From contig NZ_AXDW01000022.1 of the NCBI RefSeq assembly GCF_000474945.1, forward strand, positions 1 to 64,000: a DNA stretch of 64,000 nucleotides, given 5' to 3'. Both the position numbers and the translations under genes were made by a program. This stretch comes from Solimonas soli DSM 21787 (GTDB taxonomy: Bacteria > Pseudomonadota > Gammaproteobacteria > Nevskiales > Nevskiaceae). Numbering within the stretch: position 1 is the stretch's first letter; each line of letters opens with the position of its first letter. Positions 7,925-16,452 of this stretch are shown here, in pieces. The notes below the pieces were generated by a model. It made no database searches. It saw only the letters and a list, made by a program, of their open reading frames with translations, and was not told where the DNA came from.

Positions 7925-8869
7925 TCATGCCTCCCGCGTCAGTCCGGCCAGCGCGCGCGGCGCGGCTGCGTCGCCGCACAGCACGGCCGCGGTCGCCGCG
8001 GCAACCGCGCCGCGAATGTCGATGCGATTCGACGCATGGGCGATGGTGTTGCAGCTGATGACGTCGCCGGCGCCGGCGGCGCGCAGCCGCGCGTAGGCGT
8101 GTCCGGCGAAGATGGCGTGCACCACGATGCACAGCGGCCGGGCGAAGCCGGCGGCGCTCAGTGCCTGCACGGCGCCGCGCAGGGTCTCGGCGGTCGAGGC
8201 GATGTCGTCGACGACGACCGCGTGACGGCCGCGGTGCGCCGCCAGTCCCGACGCCTGCAGCAGCACGTCGTCGTCGCCGCGCCGCTCCTTGCGGAAGCAG
8301 ACATGCGGACAACCCAGCCGCGCGGCGATCGCCGCCACCCATTGCTCGCTCTCGCCGTCGGGGCCGACCAGCAGCGGCGCGTGCGGCCCGGCGCCGGCCA
8401 GCCAGTCGGCGATCGCCGGGGCCGCGCTCACCGCCTCGGCCGGCTTCGCGAAGATGTCGCGCAGGGCATGGATGCGGTGCAGGTGCGGATCGACGGTGAC
8501 GAGCGCGTCGAACAGCGAGCCGAGCCAGGCCGCGTAGTGCCGCGCCAGCGCGCCGCTGCCCGGCAGGAAGACCGCGTCCTGGCGCATGTAGGCCAGATAC
8601 GGCGCGACCAGCACGATGCGGCGCGCGCCGTGCTCGCGCAGTGTCGCGGCCGTGAAGTGCAGCGTCGCCATGCGCACGTCGGCGTCGTCGAGGCCGCAGA
8701 CGATCACCGTGTCGCGGCCGCGCGGCGCGGTGAGCGCGCGCAGGCCGGTCTCGCCGTCGGGAAAGCGGTGAATCCACAGATCGCCGCGCTCGCCGTCGCA
8801 GTGCGCGGCGACGACCTGCGCCAGCGGACCGTTGCCCGGCAGGGCGTAGACGATCGGCGCGTCGCTCAT
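7925..8869 (-). CDS. Ribose-phosphate pyrophosphokinase-like protein
   Basis: 314 residues of the PRPP synthetase family. Features include an N-terminal half with HRFPDGETGLR, the metal-binding VTVDPHLHR motif, and the PRPP-binding loop VVVDDIASTAETL. PRPP synthetase makes phosphoribosyl pyrophosphate from ribose-5-phosphate and ATP for nucleotide synthesis and salvage. It differs from housekeeping Prs in several loops and is probably a specialised paralogue. The ATG at 8869 overlaps the stop of the nuclease-phosphorylase gene (ATGA). Tight coupling to a nucleoside/nucleotide phosphorylase suggests a shared route from RNA breakdown to PRPP or sugar phosphates. Confidence 0.85.
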   Translation of the reverse strand: MSDAPIVYALPGNGPLAQVVAAHCDGERGDLWIHRFPDGETGLRALTAPRGRDTVIVCGLDDADVRMATLHFTAATLREHGARRIVLVAPYLAYMRQDAVFLPGSGALARHYAAWLGSLFDALVTVDPHLHRIHALRDIFAKPAEAVSAAPAIADWLAGAGPHAPLLVGPDGESEQWVAAIAARLGCPHVCFRKERRGDDDVLLQASGLAAHRGRHAVVVDDIASTAETLRGAVQALSAAGFARPLCIVVHAIFAGHAYARLRAAGAGDVISCNTIAHASNRIDIRGAVAAATAAVLCGDAAAPRALAGLTREA

Positions 8870-11760
8870 GCCGGCTCCGCCGCGACCTGCATGGCCTGCG
8901 GATGCGCGTCGGCGTAGCTCGCCGCGTAGACCAGTTCGCCCGGCGATTCGGCGTGCAGGGTGAACAGCGGCTGGCCGCGCTCGACGCGATGGCCGAGGCG
9001 CTGATGCAGTTGCACGCCGGCGGCCGCCGCGCGCGGCGCGCCGGCCAGCTTGGCGATGCGCGCCAGGCGCCGGTTGTCGATGCCGGTCACCACGCCGTCG
9101 ACGGGGCTGGTGAACAGCTTGCGGTAGGCGGCGGTCGGCGGCTCGCGCATGCCGCCCTGCGCGGCGCAGATCGCCGCGAACTTCTTGTACGCCGCGCCGC
9201 TCGCCAGCGTCGCGCTCGCCAGCGCCGCGCCGGCGCCCGGCGCCGCGCGGCCGCCCATCTCCAGCAGCAGGCCGGCCAGGTGCAGCGCGCGCTCGCGCAG
9301 ATCGGCCGGCGCCTGCGCCGCGTTGCCGAGCACGGCGAGCACATCGAGCGCCTCCAGCGCCGGGCCGATGCCGGCGCCGATCGGCTGGCTGCCGTCGGTC
9401 TGGCAGATCTGCACGGTCAGATCGAAGGCGCCGCCCACTTCGCGCAGCAGCGCCGACAGCTGCTGCGCCGCCGCGGCGGAACGCACCTTGGCGGTCGCGC
9501 CGACCGGAATCTCGACCAGCAGCGCGTTGGAGCCGGCCGCCAGTTTCTTCGACAGGATCGACGCCACCATCTGGCCGGGGCTGTCGAAGTCGAGCGGCCT
9601 CTCGACGCGGATCAGGATGTCGTCGGCCGGGCTCAGCGACATCGCCCCGCCCCACACCACGCAACCGCCTTCGCGCTCGACCACCTTGTGCATCGCCGCC
9701 GCGTCGAGCGCGACCGGCGCCAGGGTTTCCATGGTGTCGGCGGTGCCGGCCGGCGAGGTGATGGCGCGCGACGAGGTCTTCGGAATGGTCAGGCCGCAGG
9801 CGGCGACGATGGCGACCACGATCGGCGTCGTGCGATTGCCCGGCAGGCCGCCGACGCAATGCTTGTCGAGCACGATCTTCTGCGGCCACGACAGCCGCTG
9901 GCCGCTGTCGAGCATGGCGCGCGTCAGCGCGATGGTCTCGTCCCGGCCCAGGCTGGCGCCGCCGCAGGCGGTGACGAAGGCGGCCAGTTCGAGGCTGGAA
10001 TAGCGGCCGGCGGCGATGTCGCGCACGACCGCCGCGACGCCGTCGGCGGAGAACGGCGTGCCGTAGACCTTGCCGCGCACGGCCGAGAACGATTCAATCG
10101 GTTCGGGATGCGAGATCTCGACCTCCTCGTCGTCGTGCGCCTGCAGCGCCTCCCAGGCCGCGTGCGAGAGTCCGACGTGGGCGCTGTCGAGCAGGCTTTC
10201 GTCGACCGTGTACAGCGTCGCCACCAGATGCCGGGCGCCGGCGCTGAGCTTGACGCGCGACTGCGACTCGAAGCCCTCGGAGCGGCAGATCGCCGAATCG
10301 GCGCGCATGAACACGACCGGCTCCTGATAGGTGTCGATGCCGATGCGGCGCAGACGCAGGCGCTCGGCCGGCAGATGCTGGCGTTCCGCCTGCGCATCGC
10401 GGCGCAGCTCGACGCGTTCGAGATGCTCGGGAATGCTCACCGCCCAGCCGAGGCGGCGCTCGATGCTCTGGCGCAGCGCGTCGGCGGCGGCCGGCTCGCC
10501 GTGCGTGACGAAACAGCGCCGCGGCGCGCGCTGGAAATGGCCGAGCCAGGCGAGGATCTCCTCGCTGTCGGCGTGCGCCGACAGATTGCCGATGCTGGTC
10601 ACCTCGGCGCGCACCGGCACGTACTGGCCGTGGATGCGGATCGCCTCGGCGCCTTCCAGCAGCGCCGCGCCGCGCGTGCCGGCGGCCTGGAAGCCGGCCA
10701 GCAGGATCGTGTTGGCCGGGTCCGGCGCGAAGGCCTTGAGGTGATGCACGACGCGGCCGCCAGTCGCCATGCCGCTGCCGGCGACGATCACCATCGGACC
10801 GTGGCCTTCGTTGAGGCGCTTGGAATCCTCGACCGTGTTGACGATGGTCGCCGTGCTGCCGAGCGCGGCGCAGGCCGCGGCGTCGAGGCGATGCTCGTCG
10901 CGATGGCGCAGATAGAGCGAGGTCACGTCGGCCGCCATCGGGCTGTTGAGATAGACCGGCAGATCGGCCTGGATGCGCCCGGCGCGCTTGAGGCGGTCGA
11001 TCGCGTACAGCAGCTCCTGCGCGCGGCCGACCGCGAACGACGGAATGACCAGCACGCCGCCGCGCGCCGCGGTGCGCGTGATGATGGCGGCGAGCGCGTC
11101 GAGCGGATCGTCGCTGGCGTGCCGCCGGTTGCCGTAGGTCGATTCGACCACCAGCCAGTCGACGCCTTCGATGAGCGCCGGCGGCCGCATGATGGCGTCC
11201 TGCGGACGACCGAGATCGCCGCTGAACAGGATCGAGCCGTCGCCGCTGTCGAGCTGCACCATCGCCGCGCCGAGGATGTGCCCGGCCGGCAGCAGCCGCG
11301 CCGTGAAGCCGGCCGCCGGCGCGAAAGTCTGCTCGAAGGGCCGCAGCTCCAGGCGCGCGATCACGTCGAGCGCCTCGCTTTCCGTGTACAGCGGCAGCGC
11401 CGGCTTGTGCCGCGAGTAGTGATGGCGATTCGCGTAGTCGGCTTCTTCCTCCTGCAGCCGGCCGCTGTCCGGCAGCAGGATGCGGCACAGCTCGGCGGTG
11501 GCGGCGCTGCAGAAGATCCGCCCGCGGTAGCCCTGCTTGACCAGCACCGGCAGCCAGCCGCTGTGGTCGATGTGCGCGTGCGTGAGCAGCACCGCGTCGA
11601 TGTCGGCCGGCGCGACCGGCAGCGGCGCCCAGTTGCGCAGGCGCAGCGGCTTGTAGCCCTGGAACAGGCCGCAGTCGATCAGCAGCCGCGCACGCGCGCC
11701 TTCGAGCAGGTACTTGGAGCCGGTGACGGTACCGGCCCCACCGAGAAACTGCAGGTGCAT
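8866..11760 (-). CDS. Fusion: MBL/beta-CASP nuclease + thymidine/AMP-phosphorylase-type enzyme
   Basis: 964 residues in one uninterrupted frame. Residues 1 to about 450 form a CPSF73-like metallo-beta-lactamase/beta-CASP nuclease: HAHIDH at 61-66, PAGHILGAA, FSGDLGR, VESTYGNRRH, GSGMATGGRV and THGEP. After a short linker, residues about 465-964 match the ~500-residue putative thymidine phosphorylases related to archaeal AMP phosphorylase. That half begins LRLRRIGIDTYQEPVVFMR, has CRSEGF, a phosphate-binding DKHCVGGLPGN loop at 632-642, and SSRAITSPAGTADTMET. The two functions are usually separate neighbouring genes in this type of cluster. The FNR-type box at 11812-11825 lies 58 nt upstream. 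Likely roles are RNA processing or decay and phosphorolysis of the released nucleosides or nucleotides. Confidence 0.9.
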   Translation of the reverse strand: MHLQFLGGAGTVTGSKYLLEGARARLLIDCGLFQGYKPLRLRNWAPLPVAPADIDAVLLTHAHIDHSGWLPVLVKQGYRGRIFCSAATAELCRILLPDSGRLQEEEADYANRHHYSRHKPALPLYTESEALDVIARLELRPFEQTFAPAAGFTARLLPAGHILGAAMVQLDSGDGSILFSGDLGRPQDAIMRPPALIEGVDWLVVESTYGNRRHASDDPLDALAAIITRTAARGGVLVIPSFAVGRAQELLYAIDRLKRAGRIQADLPVYLNSPMAADVTSLYLRHRDEHRLDAAACAALGSTATIVNTVEDSKRLNEGHGPMVIVAGSGMATGGRVVHHLKAFAPDPANTILLAGFQAAGTRGAALLEGAEAIRIHGQYVPVRAEVTSIGNLSAHADSEEILAWLGHFQRAPRRCFVTHGEPAAADALRQSIERRLGWAVSIPEHLERVELRRDAQAERQHLPAERLRLRRIGIDTYQEPVVFMRADSAICRSEGFESQSRVKLSAGARHLVATLYTVDESLLDSAHVGLSHAAWEALQAHDDEEVEISHPEPIESFSAVRGKVYGTPFSADGVAAVVRDIAAGRYSSLELAAFVTACGGASLGRDETIALTRAMLDSGQRLSWPQKIVLDKHCVGGLPGNRTTPIVVAIVAACGLTIPKTSSRAITSPAGTADTMETLAPVALDAAAMHKVVEREGGCVVWGGAMSLSPADDILIRVERPLDFDSPGQMVASILSKKLAAGSNALLVEIPVGATAKVRSAAAAQQLSALLREVGGAFDLTVQICQTDGSQPIGAGIGPALEALDVLAVLGNAAQAPADLRERALHLAGLLLEMGGRAAPGAGAALASATLASGAAYKKFAAICAAQGGMREPPTAAYRKLFTSPVDGVVTGIDNRRLARIAKLAGAPRAAAAGVQLHQRLGHRVERGQPLFTLHAESPGELVYAASYADAHPQAMQVAAEPA

Positions 11761-11811
11761 GGGAAGTTCCGATTGTCGCGCGCAGCGTGCGCCGGCGCCG
11801 CGGCGCCGGCA

Positions 11812-11825
11812 TTGATGCAGGTCAT
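11812..11825 (-). promoter_or_regulatory. FNR/Anr/Dnr-type box for the nuclease-phosphorylase operon
   Basis: TTGATGCAGGTCAT is centred 58 nt before the fusion-gene ATG. It is one of a pair in the divergent intergenic region. Confidence 0.65.
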
Positions 11826-11840
11826 GCGGCGTCGCGGCGC

Positions 11841-11854
11841 TTGACGCAGGTCAT
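11841..11854 (+). promoter_or_regulatory. FNR/Anr/Dnr-type box for the second usp gene
   Basis: TTGACGCAGGTCAT is centred 65 nt before the usp ATG and 29 bp from its partner box. GATGAA or GATGAT (11873-11881) could serve as the -10 element. The two-box divergent layout repeats that of the hsp20/channel pair. Confidence 0.65.
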
Positions 11855-11912
11855 GGCCGGCCGGCGGCCGCCGATGATGAACTGCCGGCACGTCCCGTCG
11901 CGCGAGCCGACC

Positions 11913-12920
11913 ATGAATCCTTTGCAGCAGATCGTCGCCGTCGTCGATCCTGGCATGCAGCCCGGCGCCGCCCTGCCGCGCGCCGCCGAACTGGCGCGCC
12001 GCAGCGGCGCGCGCCTGCGCCTGTTCATGGGCGCGTACGCGCCGATGATCGACGCCGGCCGCGATCTCGCCGGCGGCAAGGTGCGCAAGCTGGCGCGAAA
12101 CGAATACCTGGAAATCCGCCGCCACTGGCTGGATCGCCAGGCGGCGCCGCTGATCGACGCTGGCCTGCGCGTCGACTGCGAAGTGATCTGGACCTCGGAG
12201 CTGCACCAGGCGCTGATCGCCTATGCCTGGGCGTGCAAGGCCGATCTCGTCATCAAGGACCTGATGCCGCCGCGCAAGGGCGCGACGCGCATGCCGCTGA
12301 GCGCCGCCGACTGGCGCGTCGCGCGCACCTGCCCGTCGGCGCTGATGTTCGTGCGCCAGGACAGCGGCATGCTGCCGCGGCGGATCGCCGCCGCGGTCGA
12401 CGTCGGACTCGATCGCGGCGACTCGCCGCACCCGCTCAACGAAGTGATCGCCGGCATCGGCGCCGGTGTCGCCGCGCTGGCCGGCGCCGAGCTGCATGTC
12501 GTGCACGCCTTCCCGTACCGGCGGCCGCTGCTCGCCGTCGAGGTGTCCGGCGATCTGCGCGCGCTGTACGCCGACGTGCACCGCACCGCGCAGGCCAACT
12601 TCCGCCGCTTCACGCACGAGCATGGCATCGCCGCCGACCGACAGCACTGGATCACGACCTCCGGCGACGTCGCCGACGCGCTCGCCCGCTTCGCGCGCGC
12701 GCAGGCCATCGATCTGCTGGTGATCGGCTCGTCGTATCACTCGATCATCAGCCGCCTGCTGCTCGGCAGCGCCGCGGAAGGCATCCTGCGTCATGCCGAC
12801 TGCGACGTGCTGCTGGTCAAGCCGGCGGATTTCGGCGAGCAGCTGCGCCGGCAATACGACCTCGCGGCGCTGCTCGACGCGATGCGTTTCGACACGGTCC
12901 CGACCGCCGCCGCGGCGTGA
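11913..12920 (+). CDS. Tandem universal stress protein
   Basis: 335 residues with two Usp domains (about 1-150 and 155-315). The second has the ATP-loop pattern IGSSYHSIISRLLLGSAAEG followed by CDVLLVKP. It is a paralogue of the usp gene at 5838-6806, sharing features such as ADLVIKD compared with ADLVVKD. The ATG at 11913 is chosen because it lies just downstream of the box-and-promoter region; earlier in-frame starts would overlap the FNR-type box. The CHAD gene follows after two bases, so they form a pair. Confidence 0.9.
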   Translation: MNPLQQIVAVVDPGMQPGAALPRAAELARRSGARLRLFMGAYAPMIDAGRDLAGGKVRKLARNEYLEIRRHWLDRQAAPLIDAGLRVDCEVIWTSELHQALIAYAWACKADLVIKDLMPPRKGATRMPLSAADWRVARTCPSALMFVRQDSGMLPRRIAAAVDVGLDRGDSPHPLNEVIAGIGAGVAALAGAELHVVHAFPYRRPLLAVEVSGDLRALYADVHRTAQANFRRFTHEHGIAADRQHWITTSGDVADALARFARAQAIDLLVIGSSYHSIISRLLLGSAAEGILRHADCDVLLVKPADFGEQLRRQYDLAALLDAMRFDTVPTAAAA

Positions 12921-12922
12921 AC

Positions 12923-13735
12923 ATGCGCGCCACCGCCGCGCTGCCGCGTCTGCTCGCGCCGCGCCTGCGCGAGGTGGCGCAGGCCATCGACGCGGCCGCC
13001 AGCCGCGACGATCTCGAAGTCTGGCACCACCTGCGCGTCGGCATCGTGCGCCTGCGCGTCGCCCTGTCCGCCTGCCGCGACGTCCTGCCGAAGACGGCGC
13101 GCCGGCAGCTGGACCACGAGTTGCGCTGGCTGCGCCGGCAGCTCGCCGAGGTGCGCGACTGGGACGTCTTCGTGCAGCGCCAGGCGTCGGCGGCGGATGT
13201 CGACCCCGGCCTGCGCCGCGCCGCGCGCGCGCGCCTGCGGCGCAGCACGTCGCAGGCGCGCGACATCGTGCAGGGCCGCCGCTGCCGCGCGCTTGCTCAG
13301 CATCTGCGCCGCTGCGCCCGGCAGCTCCGCGCGCCGGCGCCGCACGCCGCCGCGACCCTGTCGCTGGCCGAGCTCGCCGATCACGCCCTGCGCCGCCGCC
13401 GCCGCAAGCTGCGCCGGCGCGGCCGTCACATCGGGCAACTGCGGAGCGACGATCTGCATCGCCTGCGCCTGGCCGTGAAGAAGCTGCGCTACACCGCCGA
13501 ACTGTTCCGTGCGCTGCATGCCGAGCCGGCCTTCGAGCAGGGCCTGCACGAACTCGAACACCTGCAGGATGTGCTCGGCGACATCCACGACCGCGAGCTC
13601 GCGGCGCCGCTGTCGGCGCGCCTCGCGCGCGACGCCGGCCTTGCCGCGCCCGCCGCGCGGCGCTCACGCATCGGCGCCCGGCAGCGGCGTGCGCTGCTCT
13701 GCGCCTGGGCCGCCGTGGCCACGGCTTGGGGCTGA
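12923..13735 (+). CDS. CHAD-domain protein (polyphosphate-associated)
   Basis: 270 residues, mostly a CHAD domain. Conserved positive-helix motifs include WHHLRVGIVRLR, RDWDVF, LHRLRLAVKKLRY and the LQDVLGDIHD segment. It is strongly basic, with many Arg clusters. CHAD domains bind inorganic polyphosphate and locate to polyphosphate granules, which suggests a phosphate or energy-reserve role within this stress island. It starts two bases after the usp stop. No CYTH domain is fused to it. Confidence 0.88.
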   Translation: MRATAALPRLLAPRLREVAQAIDAAASRDDLEVWHHLRVGIVRLRVALSACRDVLPKTARRQLDHELRWLRRQLAEVRDWDVFVQRQASAADVDPGLRRAARARLRRSTSQARDIVQGRRCRALAQHLRRCARQLRAPAPHAAATLSLAELADHALRRRRRKLRRRGRHIGQLRSDDLHRLRLAVKKLRYTAELFRALHAEPAFEQGLHELEHLQDVLGDIHDRELAAPLSARLARDAGLAAPAARRSRIGARQRRALLCAWAAVATAWG

Positions 13736-13844
13736 ACGCCGCGGCGCGGCCGCCTGTGTTCGGTTTCGTACCGACGCCGCCGTCGCCGGGCGCGAAGATG
13801 CCAGCAACCGGGACGGCTCTTCGAGACGGCAAACCGAGGCACAC

Positions 13845-15278
13845 ATGGGACAGAAGATTTCACTCGACTGGACGGCCCGGCCGGCGCAGACCGCCGCGCC
13901 GCCGTCCGGCAACTGGCGCGCGGCGCTGACCACGCTGCAGCCGCTGCTGGAAACACTGCTCCTCGTCGGCGCCGCCTGGCTGGCGCTGCTCCTGCTGCGG
14001 CCGCTGGTGGGCGCCATGGCGCCGAGCGACCACGAGGCGCTGATGGCGTCGATCACCACGCTGTTCGCGCCCTTCGTGCTGCGCCAGCGCTCCGAGGCGC
14101 GCGTCGCGCCGCGGCGCCGCGTGCTGCGCGATCTGGCCGGGCCGTATCTGCTGTTTGCCGCGATCGCCACGCTGGCGCTGGGGCTGGGCTGGCAGAGCGA
14201 GACGCCGCGTCTCTGGCTGCTGCTGTGGCTGACGCTCGGCTTCGCCGGCATCGGCGCCTTGCGCAGCGCCATGTGCCGCGCGCCGGTCGTCGAGCGCATC
14301 GCCGTGGTCGGCGCCGGCGAAGCCACCGACCGTCTCGTGCACTACCTGCAGCGCTCGGCGCCGGCCAGCGTCGAACTGGTCGGCGTGTTCGACGATCGCG
14401 CCACGCGTCCGCCGTCATCGACCATGGCGCGCAGCGGCTCGGTCGCCGATCTGCTCGCGCTCGGCCGCCAGCGCCGCGTCGACCTGGTGCTGATCGCCCT
14501 GCCCGATCACGCCGAAACGCGCATCCTCGAACTGCTCGGACAGCTGAAGTCGCTGAGCGTGTCGGTGGCGCTGAGTCCCTGCGGCATCGAACTCGCGATG
14601 CCGAAGCTGCCGGTCGAATACGTGGCCGGCCGCATGCCGCTGACGCTGATCGCCGAGCGGCCGATCCGCCGTGCCGGCGCGATCGCCAAGGCCGCCGAGG
14701 ACTATCTGCTCGGCGGCCTGCTGGTGCTGCTGCTGTCGCCGCTGCTGGCCCTGATCGCGCTCGCCGTGCGCCTCGACAGTCCCGGCCCGATCCTCTTCCG
14801 CCAGCCGCGCCATGCCTGGAACAACGCCGAGTTCGACGTCTTCAAGTTCCGCACCATGCGCTGGAATCCGCAGGGCGCGCCGCAGCCGCTGCGGCAGACC
14901 GAGCGCGGCGATCCGCGCGTGACGCGCGTCGGCCGCTTCCTGCGCCGCACCAGCCTCGACGAGCTGCCGCAGCTGTTCAACGTGCTGCGCGGCGAGATGT
15001 CGCTGGTCGGGCCGCGTCCGCACGCCGTCGACATGCGCACCGAGGAACGCCTCGGCAGCGAGATCGTCGAAACCTACGCCCACCGCCACCGCGTCAAGCC
15101 CGGCCTGACCGGCCTCGCCCAGGTGCGCGGCTATCGCGGCGCCACGCATACCGCCGAGCAGCTGCGGCGGCGCATCGAAGCCGACCTTGAGTACGTCGAG
15201 CACTGGTCGCTGTGGCTGGATCTGCAGATACTGGCGCGCACGGCGTGGATCGTGATCCGGGGACACAATGCCTATTGA
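13845..15278 (+). CDS. Polyprenyl-phosphate hexose-1-phosphate transferase (initiating EPS glycosyltransferase)
   Basis: 477 residues. N-terminal membrane helices (about 25-120) precede a Rossmann-like CoA-binding/epimerase-like domain (about 135-260: VVGAGEATDRLVHYL, VELVGVFDDR). A further helix (about 285-305) leads to the bacterial sugar-transferase catalytic domain with FKFRTMRW, the DELPQLFN dyad region and MSLVGPRPH. Such enzymes load the first sugar phosphate onto undecaprenyl phosphate for exopolysaccharide assembly (WbaP/GumD/EpsB type). The ATG at 13845 has a GAGG site. It overlaps the next gene by 11 nt and opens the exopolysaccharide region. Confidence 0.92.
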   Translation: MGQKISLDWTARPAQTAAPPSGNWRAALTTLQPLLETLLLVGAAWLALLLLRPLVGAMAPSDHEALMASITTLFAPFVLRQRSEARVAPRRRVLRDLAGPYLLFAAIATLALGLGWQSETPRLWLLLWLTLGFAGIGALRSAMCRAPVVERIAVVGAGEATDRLVHYLQRSAPASVELVGVFDDRATRPPSSTMARSGSVADLLALGRQRRVDLVLIALPDHAETRILELLGQLKSLSVSVALSPCGIELAMPKLPVEYVAGRMPLTLIAERPIRRAGAIAKAAEDYLLGGLLVLLLSPLLALIALAVRLDSPGPILFRQPRHAWNNAEFDVFKFRTMRWNPQGAPQPLRQTERGDPRVTRVGRFLRRTSLDELPQLFNVLRGEMSLVGPRPHAVDMRTEERLGSEIVETYAHRHRVKPGLTGLAQVRGYRGATHTAEQLRRRIEADLEYVEHWSLWLDLQILARTAWIVIRGHNAY

Positions 15279-16452
15279 GTCCTGGCGTCGCGCCGGCCGC
15301 GCCGGCCTGCTGCTCTGCGCGGCGACGCTGCCGCAAGCCGCGCGCGCCGGCTTCGACTTCACGCCATACGTGGCGGCGAGCGGCTATTACGACTCCAACG
15401 TGTTCTGCGTGTCCGGCCCGGCACAGGCGCTGGCGCGCGGCGGCGACGACCGCTTGAGCGACCGCGTGCTGCGCGCTGTGCTCGGCAGCGGCCTCGACTA
15501 CCGCTACGGCCGGCAGGAACTGAAGGCCACGCTCGAAGGCCGCGCCCTGCGCTACGACCATTTCGGCGAGCTCGATCACCAGGAGCATCGCGCTGCACTG
15601 GATTACCGCCTGCCGTTCGGCGATGTCGTCGAGCTGCACGCGACGGCAGCCGACGAGCGCCGCCAGGCCTCGCTCGCCGATCGTCAGGCCAACCTGCTGG
15701 CCATCGAGCACGAGCGCAGCGGCGACGTCAGCCTGCAGCTCGCGCCCGGCGACGACTGGCGTTTCGATGCCGACGCGCACGCGCGGCGCCTGCAATCGCC
15801 GCTGGCCGAGGCGCCCGACTTCGCGCTCACCGAGCAGGGCCTGCGCGCGACGCTGCGCCGTGTCGGCGAAGGGCCGCTGTCGCTGGGACTCGGCAGCGAA
15901 CTTCTGCAGGGCCGCTTCAGCGGCATCGGCGACGCGCAGCGCTTCACGCAGTACGGCGGCGGCGTCGACCTGCGCTACGAGATCAGCGGACTGACACGCC
16001 TGCAGGCGACGCTCGGCGCGAGCCGCCGCAACGAGAAGAGCGCGGCGCGCGACGACGTCTCGGCGCTGACCGGTTCGCTCGGCGTCGAACACGCCCTGAG
16101 CGGCGTGACCAGCGTCCGCCTCGACGCCTTTCGCAGCATCGACAGCGATGCCGGCGTGGGTCGCTCGCGCATCGCCAACGGCGCCGGCGCCGCGTTGATC
16201 TGGCGGCATGCGATCGTCGGCGCCGAACTGAGCGCGCAATGGACGCGCAGCGACTTCGCCGACGAACCGCGGCGCCGCGACGACAGCTTCGAAGCCAGCC
16301 TGCGCGTCCCCTACCAGATGCGGCGCTGGCTCGCGGTCACACCGTTCGCGCGCCGTTTCGTGCGCGATTCGAGCGACGCCGAAGCGCGTTACCACGTGAC
16401 GACGGCCGGCCTCGAACTGCGTGCGCAGTTCGGCGGCGAAGCCTCACGCTGA
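15268..16452 (+). CDS. Outer-membrane beta-barrel protein of the EPS locus (EpsL-like)
   Basis: 394 residues. A signal peptide (about 1-27, ending ARA) is followed by alternating amphipathic strands rich in aromatic and Arg residues, characteristic of a large beta-barrel. The early YVAASGYYDSNVF segment and the overall size resemble outer-membrane polysaccharide proteins of EpsL type found in beta- and gammaproteobacterial EPS clusters. The assignment rests on these features and on position: its start overlaps the stop of the initiating transferase. It may secrete or modify polymer. Its stop overlaps the convergent epimerase gene by 9 nt. Confidence 0.65.
   Translation: MPIESWRRAGRAGLLLCAATLPQAARAGFDFTPYVAASGYYDSNVFCVSGPAQALARGGDDRLSDRVLRAVLGSGLDYRYGRQELKATLEGRALRYDHFGELDHQEHRAALDYRLPFGDVVELHATAADERRQASLADRQANLLAIEHERSGDVSLQLAPGDDWRFDADAHARRLQSPLAEAPDFALTEQGLRATLRRVGEGPLSLGLGSELLQGRFSGIGDAQRFTQYGGGVDLRYEISGLTRLQATLGASRRNEKSAARDDVSALTGSLGVEHALSGVTSVRLDAFRSIDSDAGVGRSRIANGAGAALIWRHAIVGAELSAQWTRSDFADEPRRRDDSFEASLRVPYQMRRWLAVTPFARRFVRDSSDAEARYHVTTAGLELRAQFGGEASR

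Noticed and set aside
8902-11844. A very long open frame on the plus strand opposite the nuclease-phosphorylase gene
   Set aside because: It is an antisense shadow caused by GC-rich codon bias; no domain, no ribosome site and very high Arg/Ala/Asp.
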